This document shows, piece by piece, positions 57,842-64,000 of a DNA stretch of 64,000 bases. The notes beneath the pieces were generated by a model. It did no database searches, was not told where the DNA came from, and was given only the letters and a program-made list of their open reading frames with translations. Within the stretch, counting starts at the first letter, position 1. Each line of letters begins with the position of its first letter. The DNA is taken from the NCBI RefSeq assembly GCF_000721175.1, contig NZ_JOEZ01000024.1, positions 1 to 64,000 of the forward strand. The letters run 5' to 3'. Made by a program: the position numbers and the translations under genes. Source of the stretch: Streptomyces anulatus (lineage in GTDB: Bacteria > Actinomycetota > Actinomycetes > Streptomycetales > Streptomycetaceae).

Positions 57842-59017
57842 TCAGCGCAGTCCGGTGGAGCGGTTCAACGCGGCCTGGATCAGCCGGTCGACCAGCTCCG
57901 GGTAGTCGACGCCGCTCTCCTGCCACATGCGCGGGTACATCGAGATCGGGGTGAAGCCCGGCAGGGTGTTGATCTCGTTGATGACGAAGCCGCCGTCCTC
58001 GGTGAGGAAGAAGTCGGCGCGCACCAGGCCCTCGCAGGAGACGGCGTCGAAGGCGGCGACGGCGAGCCGCTGCACCTCGGCGGTCTGCTCCTCGGTGAGC
58101 GGTGCGGGCACGAGACCGGCGGCCGAGTCGATGTACTTGGCCTCGAAGTCGTAGAAGTCGTGCGCGGTGACCGGCGGGATCTCGGCGGGCACGCTGGCGC
58201 GCGGGCCGTCCTCGAACTCCAGCACCCCGCACTCGATCTCACGGCCGCGCAGCAGCGACTCGACGAGGAACTTCGGGTCGTGGCGGCGGGCTTCCTCGAT
58301 CGCCGCGTCGAGGCCTTCGATGCCGTCGACCTTGGTGATGCCCATCGAGGAGCCGCCGCGGGCGGGCTTGATGAACAGCGGCCAGCCGTGCTCGCCGGCG
58401 AAGTCCACGATCCGCTTGCGGGCGGCGGCGGGGTCGTTGTCCCACTCCCGGGGGCGGACGACCTCGTACGGTCCGACGGGCAGGCCGAAGGAGATGAAGA
58501 CGCGCTTCATGTACTCCTTGTCCTGGCCGACGGCGGAGGCGAGAACACCCGCGCCGACGTAGGGCACCCCGGAGAGTTCGAGGAGTCCCTGGAGGGTGCC
58601 GTCCTCCCCGTACGGGCCGTGCAGCACGGGGAAGACGACGTCGACCTCGCCCAGCGCCTTGGGCACCGAGCCGGGTTCGCTGTAGAGGACCTCGCGACTG
58701 CCGGGGTCGACGGAGAGCACGACGCTGCCCTCGGCGGACTCGGCGAGGGCGTCCACCTCGGGGACCTTGCGGTCGGTGATGGCCATGCGTTCGGGCTCGT
58801 CCGCGGTGAGCGCCCAGCGGCCGTCCGTCGTGATGCCGATCGGCAGGACGTCGTACTTGGTCCGGTCGATGGCCCTCATGACGGCGCCGGCCGTGACGAC
58901 CGAGATGCCGTGTTCGGAGCTGCGGCCGCCGAACACGACCGCCACGCGGGGCTTGCGGCGCTGCTGCTCAGGGCTCTCGCGGCGCTCGGGGCTCTGGGTG
59001 AGGTTCTCGCTGCTCAT
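57842..59017 (-). CDS. ddl: D-alanine--D-alanine ligase
   Basis: Peptidoglycan precursor enzyme of 391 aa making D-Ala-D-Ala. The ATP-grasp motifs are complete: VVFGGRSSEHGIS at the N-terminus, HGPYGEDGTLQGLLE, FIKPARGGSSMGI and EINTLPGFTPISMYP with the Mg-binding Asn. It has the Streptomyces length with a longer N-terminal region than E. coli DdlB. It lies downstream of gpsA (35 bp) in the same direction. Confidence 0.96.
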   Translation of the reverse strand: MSSENLTQSPERRESPEQQRRKPRVAVVFGGRSSEHGISVVTAGAVMRAIDRTKYDVLPIGITTDGRWALTADEPERMAITDRKVPEVDALAESAEGSVVLSVDPGSREVLYSEPGSVPKALGEVDVVFPVLHGPYGEDGTLQGLLELSGVPYVGAGVLASAVGQDKEYMKRVFISFGLPVGPYEVVRPREWDNDPAAARKRIVDFAGEHGWPLFIKPARGGSSMGITKVDGIEGLDAAIEEARRHDPKFLVESLLRGREIECGVLEFEDGPRASVPAEIPPVTAHDFYDFEAKYIDSAAGLVPAPLTEEQTAEVQRLAVAAFDAVSCEGLVRADFFLTEDGGFVINEINTLPGFTPISMYPRMWQESGVDYPELVDRLIQAALNRSTGLR

Positions 59018-59051
59018 ATCGCGATGAGCGTACCTGCTGGTAAGGGAGACG

Positions 59052-60062
59052 TCAGCGCCGCTCGGCCTTGGCGCTCCGCGACATCAGCTCCTTGACCGCG
59101 ACGACCGGCGACTTGCCCTCGTGGACGATGGAGACGACGGTCTCGGTGATGGGCATGTCGACGCCGTGCCTGCGGGCCAGGTCGAGGACCGATTCGCAGG
59201 ACTTGACGCCCTCGGCGGTCTGCTTGGTGACGGCGATCGTCTCCTGGAGCGTCATGCCGCGGCCGAGGTTGGTGCCGAAGGTGTGGTTGCGCGAGAGCGG
59301 CGAGGAGCAGGTCGCCACCAGGTCGCCCAGGCCCGCGAGTCCGGAGAACGTCAACGGGTCCGCGCCCATGGCCAGGCCCAGACGGGTGGTCTCGGCGAGA
59401 CCCCGGGTGATGAGGGAGCCCTTGGTGTTGTCGCCGAGGCCCATGCCGTCCGCGATGCCGACGGCGAGGCCGATGACGTTCTTCACGGCGCCGCCGAGCT
59501 CGCAGCCGACCACGTCGGTGTTGGTGTACGGCCGGAAGTACGAGGTGTGGCAGGCGGCCTGGAGGCGCTGGGCGACGGACTCGTCGGCGCAGGCGACGAC
59601 GGCAGCGGCGGGGCGGCGCTCGGCGATCTCCTTGGCCAGGTTGGGTCCGGAGACGACGGCGATGCGGTCGGCGGAGACCTTGGTGACGTCCGCGATCACC
59701 TCGCTCATCAGGTCGGCGGTGCCCAGCTCGACGCCCTTCATCAGGGAGACCAGGACGGTGTCCGGCTCCAGGTGCGGGGCCCAGTCGGCGAGGTTGGCCC
59801 GCAGCGTCTGGGAGGGCACGACGAGGAAGGCGAACTCCGCGCCGCGCAGGGCCTCGGCGGCGTCGGTGGTGGCGCGGATGGAGTCGGGGAGCGCGATGCC
59901 CGGGAGGTAGTCCGGGTTGGTGCGGGTGGTGTTGATGGCCTCGGCGACCTCGGCGCGGCGGCCCCAGAGGGTGACCTCGCAGCCCGCGTCGGCGAGGATC
60001 ACGGCGAAGGCCGTACCCCATGAGCCGGTTCCGAAGACGGCTGCTTTTACGGGGTGCGTCAC
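59052..60062 (-). CDS. gpsA: Glycerol-3-phosphate dehydrogenase [NAD(P)+]
   Basis: Enzyme of 336 aa reducing DHAP to sn-glycerol-3-phosphate for phospholipid synthesis. The Rossmann motif FGTGSWGTAFAVILADAG, SLMKGVELG, GPNLAKEI and GCELGGAVKNVIGLAVG identify GpsA. Its ATG overlaps the stop of the upstream acyltransferase by 4 nt, consistent with a shared glycerophospholipid role. Confidence 0.96.
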   Translation of the reverse strand: MTHPVKAAVFGTGSWGTAFAVILADAGCEVTLWGRRAEVAEAINTTRTNPDYLPGIALPDSIRATTDAAEALRGAEFAFLVVPSQTLRANLADWAPHLEPDTVLVSLMKGVELGTADLMSEVIADVTKVSADRIAVVSGPNLAKEIAERRPAAAVVACADESVAQRLQAACHTSYFRPYTNTDVVGCELGGAVKNVIGLAVGIADGMGLGDNTKGSLITRGLAETTRLGLAMGADPLTFSGLAGLGDLVATCSSPLSRNHTFGTNLGRGMTLQETIAVTKQTAEGVKSCESVLDLARRHGVDMPITETVVSIVHEGKSPVVAVKELMSRSAKAERR

Positions 60063-60811
60063 GTGGGTCCCTTTCCCTGGGCCCTGCGCCGTTGTTCAGC
60101 ACGGGCTTCACGGTGATCGTAGAGCTCGGCGGGCGCCTTCTCGCCGCGCAGGTCCTCCAGCTCGCGGGTGACCGCCGCCATGATGGCCTCGGTCGCCTCG
60201 CGCAGCACCTCGGGGGTCGGCTCCAGACCGTAGAAGCGGCTGAGGTCGACGGGCGGTCCGGCCTGCGCCTGAAGCGTCTTGCGGGGGAACAGCCGGAACC
60301 TGTTCTCCTTGGCGTAGGGCGGCATCGCGAGGTTGGCACCCCACTGGGCGACGGGGATGACGGGCGCCTTGGTCATCAGGGCGACCCGGGCGGCCCCGGT
60401 CTTGCCGGCCATCGGCCACATGTCGGGGTCCCGCGTGAGGGTGCCCTCGGGGTAGAAGGCGACGCACTCGCCGCGCTCGATGGCGGCCACGGCGGCCCGG
60501 AAGGCGTCCATGGCGTTGGTGGTCTCACGGTAGACGGGGATCTGACCGGTGCCGCGCAGCATCATCCCGATGAACGGGGTGCGGAAGAGACCGGCCTTCG
60601 CCAGGAACCGCGGCACCCGCCCGGTGTTGTACTGGAAGTGGCCGTAGGAGAGCGGGTCCAGATAGGAGTTGTGATTGACGGCGGTGATGAACCCGCCGAC
60701 AGCCGGAATGTGTTCCATCCCCCGCCAGTCGCGCTTGAACAGAACCACCAGTGGCGGTTTGGCGATGACCGCCGCCAGGCGGTACCAAAAGCCGATTCTG
60801 CGGCGGGACAC
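60059..60811 (-). CDS. plsC: 1-acyl-sn-glycerol-3-phosphate acyltransferase (PlsC-like)
   Basis: Acyltransferase of 250 aa for phosphatidate formation. The acyltransferase motifs NHNSYLDP (HX4D) and YPEGTLTRD (EGT) are visible. A hydrophobic N-terminus suggests membrane association. GTG at 60811 with a GAGGAAGG site was chosen over an upstream ATG at 60853. It forms a two-gene unit with gpsA. Confidence 0.92.
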   Translation of the reverse strand: MSRRRIGFWYRLAAVIAKPPLVVLFKRDWRGMEHIPAVGGFITAVNHNSYLDPLSYGHFQYNTGRVPRFLAKAGLFRTPFIGMMLRGTGQIPVYRETTNAMDAFRAAVAAIERGECVAFYPEGTLTRDPDMWPMAGKTGAARVALMTKAPVIPVAQWGANLAMPPYAKENRFRLFPRKTLQAQAGPPVDLSRFYGLEPTPEVLREATEAIMAAVTRELEDLRGEKAPAELYDHREARAEQRRRAQGKGPT

Positions 60812-60961
60812 TCGGACACCTTCCTCAAGGATTTCAACCTGCGGCCTGGCCACCGACGGTCAAGTCTCGCCCCAGGCCCCTGCTCTGTCGAGAACACCGT
60901 ACGCCTCACGTTGCGTAGCGGGCCTCCGGGTTGTCGTACCGGCAGGCGAGAATAAGTGCTG

Positions 60962-61645
60962 ATGCGTACGGAGGGGGAGATCGCCACGAACACCGATCCG
61001 GCCGGGCCCTGGTCCCTGGTCGTTCCGCTGAAGCCGCTCGCACGGGCCAAGAGCCGCCTGGTGCGGGCGGCGGGTGAGGCCGCGCGGCCCCGGCTGGCCC
61101 TGGCGTTCGCCCAGGACACGGTGGCCGTGGCGCTGGCCTGTGCCCGGGTGCGGGATGTGGTGGTCGTCACGGACGACGCCGTGGCCGCGGCGGCCCTTTC
61201 CGCGCTCGGGGCGCGGATCGTGCCGGACGCTCCGGGGGCCGGGCTCAACGCGGCGCTCGCGCACGGCGCCCGCTCCGTGCGGGCCGTGCGGCCCGCCGCC
61301 GCGGTGGCCGCGCTCAACGCGGATCTGCCCGCGCTGCGCACCGGCGAATTGGCCCGGGTGCTCGATTTTGCTTCCGCTTTTCCCAGCGCATTTCTGCGGG
61401 ACGCGGCGGGAATCGGGACGACATTTCTGGCCGCCGCGAGCGGTGCGGAATTCCGTCCGGCTTTCGGTGGACCGTCCGGGGCCCGGCATCTGGCATCGGG
61501 GGCCGTGGAAATAGCGCTGTCCGGTGTCGACTCGGTGCGCCGGGACGTGGATACGGGCGAGGATCTGCGGGTCGCGCTTGCCCTGGGGGTGGGGCCGCAC
61601 ACGGCGCGGATCGCGGCCGTGCCCGCCCCGGTGCCCGACCGATAG
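60962..61645 (+). CDS. cofC: 2-phospho-L-lactate guanylyltransferase (CofC/FbiD-like)
   Basis: Coenzyme F420 pathway enzyme of 227 aa, MobA-like nucleotidyltransferase. The block VVPLKPLARAKSRL, the acidic VVVTDDAVAA and the active-site AALNADLPALR with FGGPSGARHLASGA fit CofC. In actinobacteria, FbiD uses PEP. F420-using enzymes such as the LLM protein in this window could be clients. The start at 60962 is not strongly supported by its ribosome site. Confidence 0.88.
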   Translation: MRTEGEIATNTDPAGPWSLVVPLKPLARAKSRLVRAAGEAARPRLALAFAQDTVAVALACARVRDVVVVTDDAVAAAALSALGARIVPDAPGAGLNAALAHGARSVRAVRPAAAVAALNADLPALRTGELARVLDFASAFPSAFLRDAAGIGTTFLAAASGAEFRPAFGGPSGARHLASGAVEIALSGVDSVRRDVDTGEDLRVALALGVGPHTARIAAVPAPVPDR

Positions 61646-61655
61646 GCTGCCGCCC

Positions 61656-61859
61656 ATGCAGGCGACCTCGTACACGTACGACCCCGAGACCCGGTGCGGC
61701 AGCGTGCTGCTGGACGACGGCACCCCGGTGGAGTTCGACGCCCCGGCCTTCGACGCGGGCGGTCTGCTGCTGCTGCGTCCGGGGCAGCGGGTGCGGATCG
61801 AGGGCGAGGGCGAGGGGGCGGCCCTGCGGATCACGCTGGTGACGCTGCAGACGTTCTAG
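61656..61859 (+). CDS. Small conserved protein (67 aa), OB-like, unknown function
   Basis: A compact protein of 67 aa with alternating hydrophobic strands (CGSVLLDDGTPVEFD, then LLLLRPGQRVRIEGEGE). The pattern resembles a small beta-barrel or cold-shock-like fold, but it lacks RNP motifs. It lies 10 bp downstream of cofC and ends before a bidirectional terminator. I do not recognise a named family. Confidence 0.75.
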   Translation: MQATSYTYDPETRCGSVLLDDGTPVEFDAPAFDAGGLLLLRPGQRVRIEGEGEGAALRITLVTLQTF

Positions 61860-61892
61860 TGCCGCTGGGCCGGACAGGGCCCGGACAGCCCG

Positions 61893-61926
61893 CGGGCCGG
61901 GCTCCCCCGGAGGGGAGCCCGGCCCG
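61893..61926. terminator. Bidirectional terminator between the 67-aa gene and hupS
   Basis: CGGGCCGGGCTCCCC pairs with GGGGAGCCCGGCCCG across a small loop between two convergent genes. Confidence 0.85.
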
Positions 61927-61958
61927 GCGCGTTGTGAGGAGCGAGTGGGTGCCCGGTC

Positions 61959-62633
61959 TCACTTCTTGCGTGCGGTGGCCTTCTTGGCCGTGGTGGTGCG
62001 CGCCGTGGTCTTCTTCGCGGGCGCCTTCTTCGCCGTGGTCTTCTTGGCGGGCGCGGTCTTGCTGGGAGAGGCCTTCTTGGCCGTCGTCGCGGCCTTCTTC
62101 GCCGGGGTCGCCTTCTTCGCGGCCGCGGAGGCCTTCTTGGCCGTCGCGGTGGTCTTCTTCGCGGTGACCTTCGTGGCTGCGGCGGTGGTCTTCTTCGCCG
62201 GAGTCGCCTTCTTGGCGGTGGCCTTCTTCGCGGCGGCCTTCTTGGCGGCCGACTTCTTGGCAGCGGCGGCCTTCACCGTCGTACGGGCGGCGGAAGATCC
62301 GCCCGAGAGGCTGCCCTTGGGGGCCTTCTTGACGGCCACGTCGTTCTTGGGGAGCTTCTTCGAGCCGCTCACCAGGTCCTTGAAGCCCTGACCCGCGCGG
62401 AAGCGGGGCACCGAGGTCTTCTTGACCCGGACGCGCTCACCCGTCTGCGGGTTGCGGGCGTACCGGGCGGGGCGGTCGACCTTCTCGAACGAGCCGAAGC
62501 CGGTGACCGAGACACGGTCCCCGGCGACAACGGCACGGACGATCGCGTCGAGTACCGCGTCGACGGCGTCTGCGGCCTGCTGACGGCCGCCGACCTTGTC
62601 GGCAATCGCTTCTACGAGCTGCGCCTTGTTCAC
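61959..62633 (-). CDS. hupS: HupS-type nucleoid protein (HU with lysine-rich tail)
   Basis: Nucleoid protein of 224 aa. Residues 1-92 are a typical HU domain (MNKAQLVEAIADKVGG, then GFGSFEKVDRPARYARNPQTG). Residues 110-224 are a repetitive Lys/Ala/Thr tail with KKATAKKA-type heptamers, histone-H1-like. In S. coelicolor HupS compacts spore chromosomes. The ATG at 62633 gives the canonical HU N-terminus. The upstream 140 bp is AT-rich, likely promoter. Confidence 0.95.
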   Translation of the reverse strand: MNKAQLVEAIADKVGGRQQAADAVDAVLDAIVRAVVAGDRVSVTGFGSFEKVDRPARYARNPQTGERVRVKKTSVPRFRAGQGFKDLVSGSKKLPKNDVAVKKAPKGSLSGGSSAARTTVKAAAAKKSAAKKAAAKKATAKKATPAKKTTAAATKVTAKKTTATAKKASAAAKKATPAKKAATTAKKASPSKTAPAKKTTAKKAPAKKTTARTTTAKKATARKK

Positions 62634-62775
62634 GTCTTCCCCTTCGGAGACATTGCCAGAACGAAAGTGTTCAAGCCTTTTCGCACGTTAGGCAGATATA
62701 TACCGCAAATCAAACACGAAACGGGCTAATCACCCTAGTGCCGCAACGAAGTCGACCGATGCGCAGTTCCACGTG

Positions 62776-63003
62776 TCAGTCACCTTCGGGGAATCGGCCC
62801 TCATCGAGGTCCTTCATCATCCGGTCCAGACGCCTTGCCGCGTCCGGGAGATCGTGCTTCGCCGCGGCCGTGACGACCAGCAGCTTCCGGGTCAGCGCCA
62901 TCCGTACGCCCTCCGGGACTTGCAGTGCACGCACCTTCGCGTGCGCTTCCTTCAATCGGTCGGCGACTTGGCCATAGAGCTTGAGTTGGCTGTCGCGTTC
63001 CAT
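62776..63003 (-). CDS. Small helical protein (75 aa), unknown function
   Basis: A predicted mostly helical protein of 75 aa, starting MERDSQLKLYGQVADRLKEA. Charged residues and heptad-like spacing suggest a short coiled coil; no signal peptide. It is downstream of leuD behind a strong hairpin and upstream of hupS. I do not recognise the family. The ATG at 63003 was chosen because upstream codons give no conserved-looking sequence. Confidence 0.75.
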   Translation of the reverse strand: MERDSQLKLYGQVADRLKEAHAKVRALQVPEGVRMALTRKLLVVTAAAKHDLPDAARRLDRMMKDLDEGRFPEGD

Positions 63004-63056
63004 GCACCGATTGTGCCATCTGGGGCGAGTTGTCGCCCGACGGGGTCTCAACAAGC

Positions 63057-63092
63057 GACTGCGCCCCCTGCCTGGAGGCAGGGGGCGCAGTC
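63057..63092 (-). terminator. Terminator after leuCD
   Basis: GACTGCGCCCCCTGCC pairs perfectly with GGCAGGGGGCGCAGTC (16 bp) across a 4-nt loop, 16-51 bp beyond the leuD stop. Confidence 0.9.
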
Positions 63093-63107
63093 CTGGAAAA
63101 GCGCTGC

Positions 63108-63701
63108 TCAGGCGGCAATGGTACGCGGCTTGAAGACGGGCCTTGCCGCCTCGTACGCGGCGATGTCCGCTTCGTTCTGAAGGGTGAGGCTGATGTCGTC
63201 AAGGCCGTTGAGCAGTCGCCAGCGGGCGTTCTCGTCGAGCTCGAAGTCGGCGGTGATGCCCCCGGCGCGGACCTGGCGTGCCTCCAGGTCGACGGTCACC
63301 TCGACGGTCGGGTCGGCCTCCGTCAGCGCCCACAGCGCGTCGACGACCTGCTGCTCCAGGACCACGGTGAGCAGCCCGTTCTTCAGCGAGTTGCCGCGGA
63401 AGATGTCGGCGAAGCGGGAGGAGACGACGGCCTTGAAGCCGTAGTTCTGCAGGGCCCAGACCGCGTGTTCACGGGAGGAGCCCGTACCGAAGTCGGGACC
63501 GGCGACCAGGACCGAGGCGCCCTGGCGTTCGGGGCGGTTGAGGACGAAGTTCCCGTCCTTGCGCCAGGCTTCGAAGAGGCCGTCCTCGAACCCGTCGCGG
63601 GTGACCTTCTTCAGCCAGTGCGCGGGGATGATCTGGTCGGTGTCGACGTTGCTGCGGCGCAGCGGAACGGCCCGGCCGGTGTGGGTGGTGAATGCTTCCA
63701 T
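63108..63701 (-). CDS. leuD: 3-isopropylmalate dehydratase small subunit
   Basis: Leucine biosynthesis subunit of 197 aa, partner of LeuC in isomerising 2- to 3-isopropylmalate. The family start [20 protein letters not shown], the substrate-specifying [17 protein letters not shown] and [17 protein letters not shown] are present. It follows leuC by 2 bp. Confidence 0.97.
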   Translation of the reverse strand: MEAFTTHTGRAVPLRRSNVDTDQIIPAHWLKKVTRDGFEDGLFEAWRKDGNFVLNRPERQGASVLVAGPDFGTGSSREHAVWALQNYGFKAVVSSRFADIFRGNSLKNGLLTVVLEQQVVDALWALTEADPTVEVTVDLEARQVRAGGITADFELDENARWRLLNGLDDISLTLQNEADIAAYEAARPVFKPRTIAA

Positions 63702-63703
63702 GG

Positions 63704-64000
63704 CTATCGGACTCCGGTGGGGGTACGGGCGTCGGACAGGTCGGCGGGCGAGGCGAGATGACCCAGCACCGCGGTGGCGGCGGCGACCTGGGGCGAGACC
63801 AGGTGGGTGCGGCCGCCCTTGCCCTGCCGGCCCTCGAAGTTGCGGTTCGAGGTGGAGGCGGAGCGCTCGCCGGGGGCCAGCTGGTCGGGGTTCATGCCGA
63901 GGCACATCGAACAACCCGCGTGCCGCCATTCGGCGCCGGCCTCGGTGAAGACCTTGTCCAGGCCCTCGGAGACGGCCTGGAGCGCGACCCGGACCGAGCC
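63704..64000 (-). CDS. leuC: 3-isopropylmalate dehydratase large subunit (3' end, partial)
   Basis: The last 98 residues of LeuC run off the right edge of the window. The fragment includes the cluster-ligand motif [12 protein letters not shown] and [20 protein letters not shown], which bind the [4Fe-4S] cluster and substrate. It is intact as far as visible and lies immediately upstream of leuD. Confidence 0.95.
   Translation of the reverse strand, partial: GSVRVALQAVSEGLDKVFTEAGAEWRHAGCSMCLGMNPDQLAPGERSASTSNRNFEGRQGKGGRTHLVSPQVAAATAVLGHLASPADLSDARTPTGVR

Overview
The window is a stretch of conserved core chromosome from a high-GC actinobacterium, almost certainly a Streptomyces. Base composition is very GC-rich, so most genes are shadowed by long antisense ORFs. 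GTG starts are common. Streptomyces-specific landmarks are present: the sporulation sigma factor WhiG, the negative regulator NsdA, four tandem type I signal peptidases, the AbsB-type RNase III, the lysine-rich nucleoid protein HupS and the GlcP glucose permease. The gene order from leuCD back to rpsB matches, as I recall it, the S. coelicolor SCO5553 to SCO5645 neighbourhood. I saw no tRNA, rRNA, CRISPR array, prophage or biosynthetic cluster.

Layout from left to right. (1) 34-4110, minus strand: a thiamine-type ABC importer (ThiB-ThiP-ThiQ) behind a TPP riboswitch. (2) 4216-10004, minus strand: rlmN, cdsA, frr, pyrH, tsf, rpsB, that is translation, UMP synthesis and phospholipid synthesis. 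(3) 10327-16422: an M23-like secreted protein, a TetR regulator, whiG, dprA, a ComM/YifB ATPase, YraN and DUF2469. (4) 16488-23159, minus strand: a NUDIX hydrolase, sipZ-sipY-sipX-sipW, rplS, trmD, rimM, a KH protein and rpsP, a ribosome and secretion block. (5) 23317-26874: a possible metalloprotease, a methyltransferase and ffh. (6) 27006-31326, minus strand: the nitrogen operon amtB-glnK-glnD with a GlnR site upstream, followed by palindromic repeat elements. (7) 31867-38330: nsdA, a small prim-pol-domain protein, ftsY, an LLM flavin enzyme and glcP. (8) 38536-49750: smc with a small coiled-coil gene, acylphosphatase, a CAP-domain exported protein, an HxlR regulator, fpg, rnc, rpmF, DUF177, a polyQ coiled-coil protein and coaD. 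(9) 49777-57810: rsmD, recG, a DAK2/FakA-like protein, rpmB, thiD, thiL, a lone RAM-domain protein and a DUF3515 lipoprotein. (10) 57842-64000: ddl, gpsA, a PlsC-like acyltransferase, cofC, two small proteins, hupS, and leuD plus the 3' end of leuC.

Together these genes cover SRP-dependent export (ffh, ftsY, signal peptidases), ribosome assembly and rRNA/tRNA modification (rpsB, rpsP, rplS, rpmB, rpmF, rimM, trmD, rlmN, rsmD, rnc), chromosome maintenance (smc, hupS, recG, fpg, dprA), nitrogen sensing, thiamine uptake and activation, and development (whiG, nsdA). The least explained DNA is the 684-bp gap between amtB and nsdA. It holds a TA-flanked near-perfect palindrome of about 165 bp, a second inverted repeat just beside it, and a four-half-site GlnR operator. 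No clearly new multi-gene system was found. The most interesting leads are those palindromes, the regularly spaced TCCACA repeats upstream of rpsB, the hinge insertion in SMC, and several small uncharacterised proteins.
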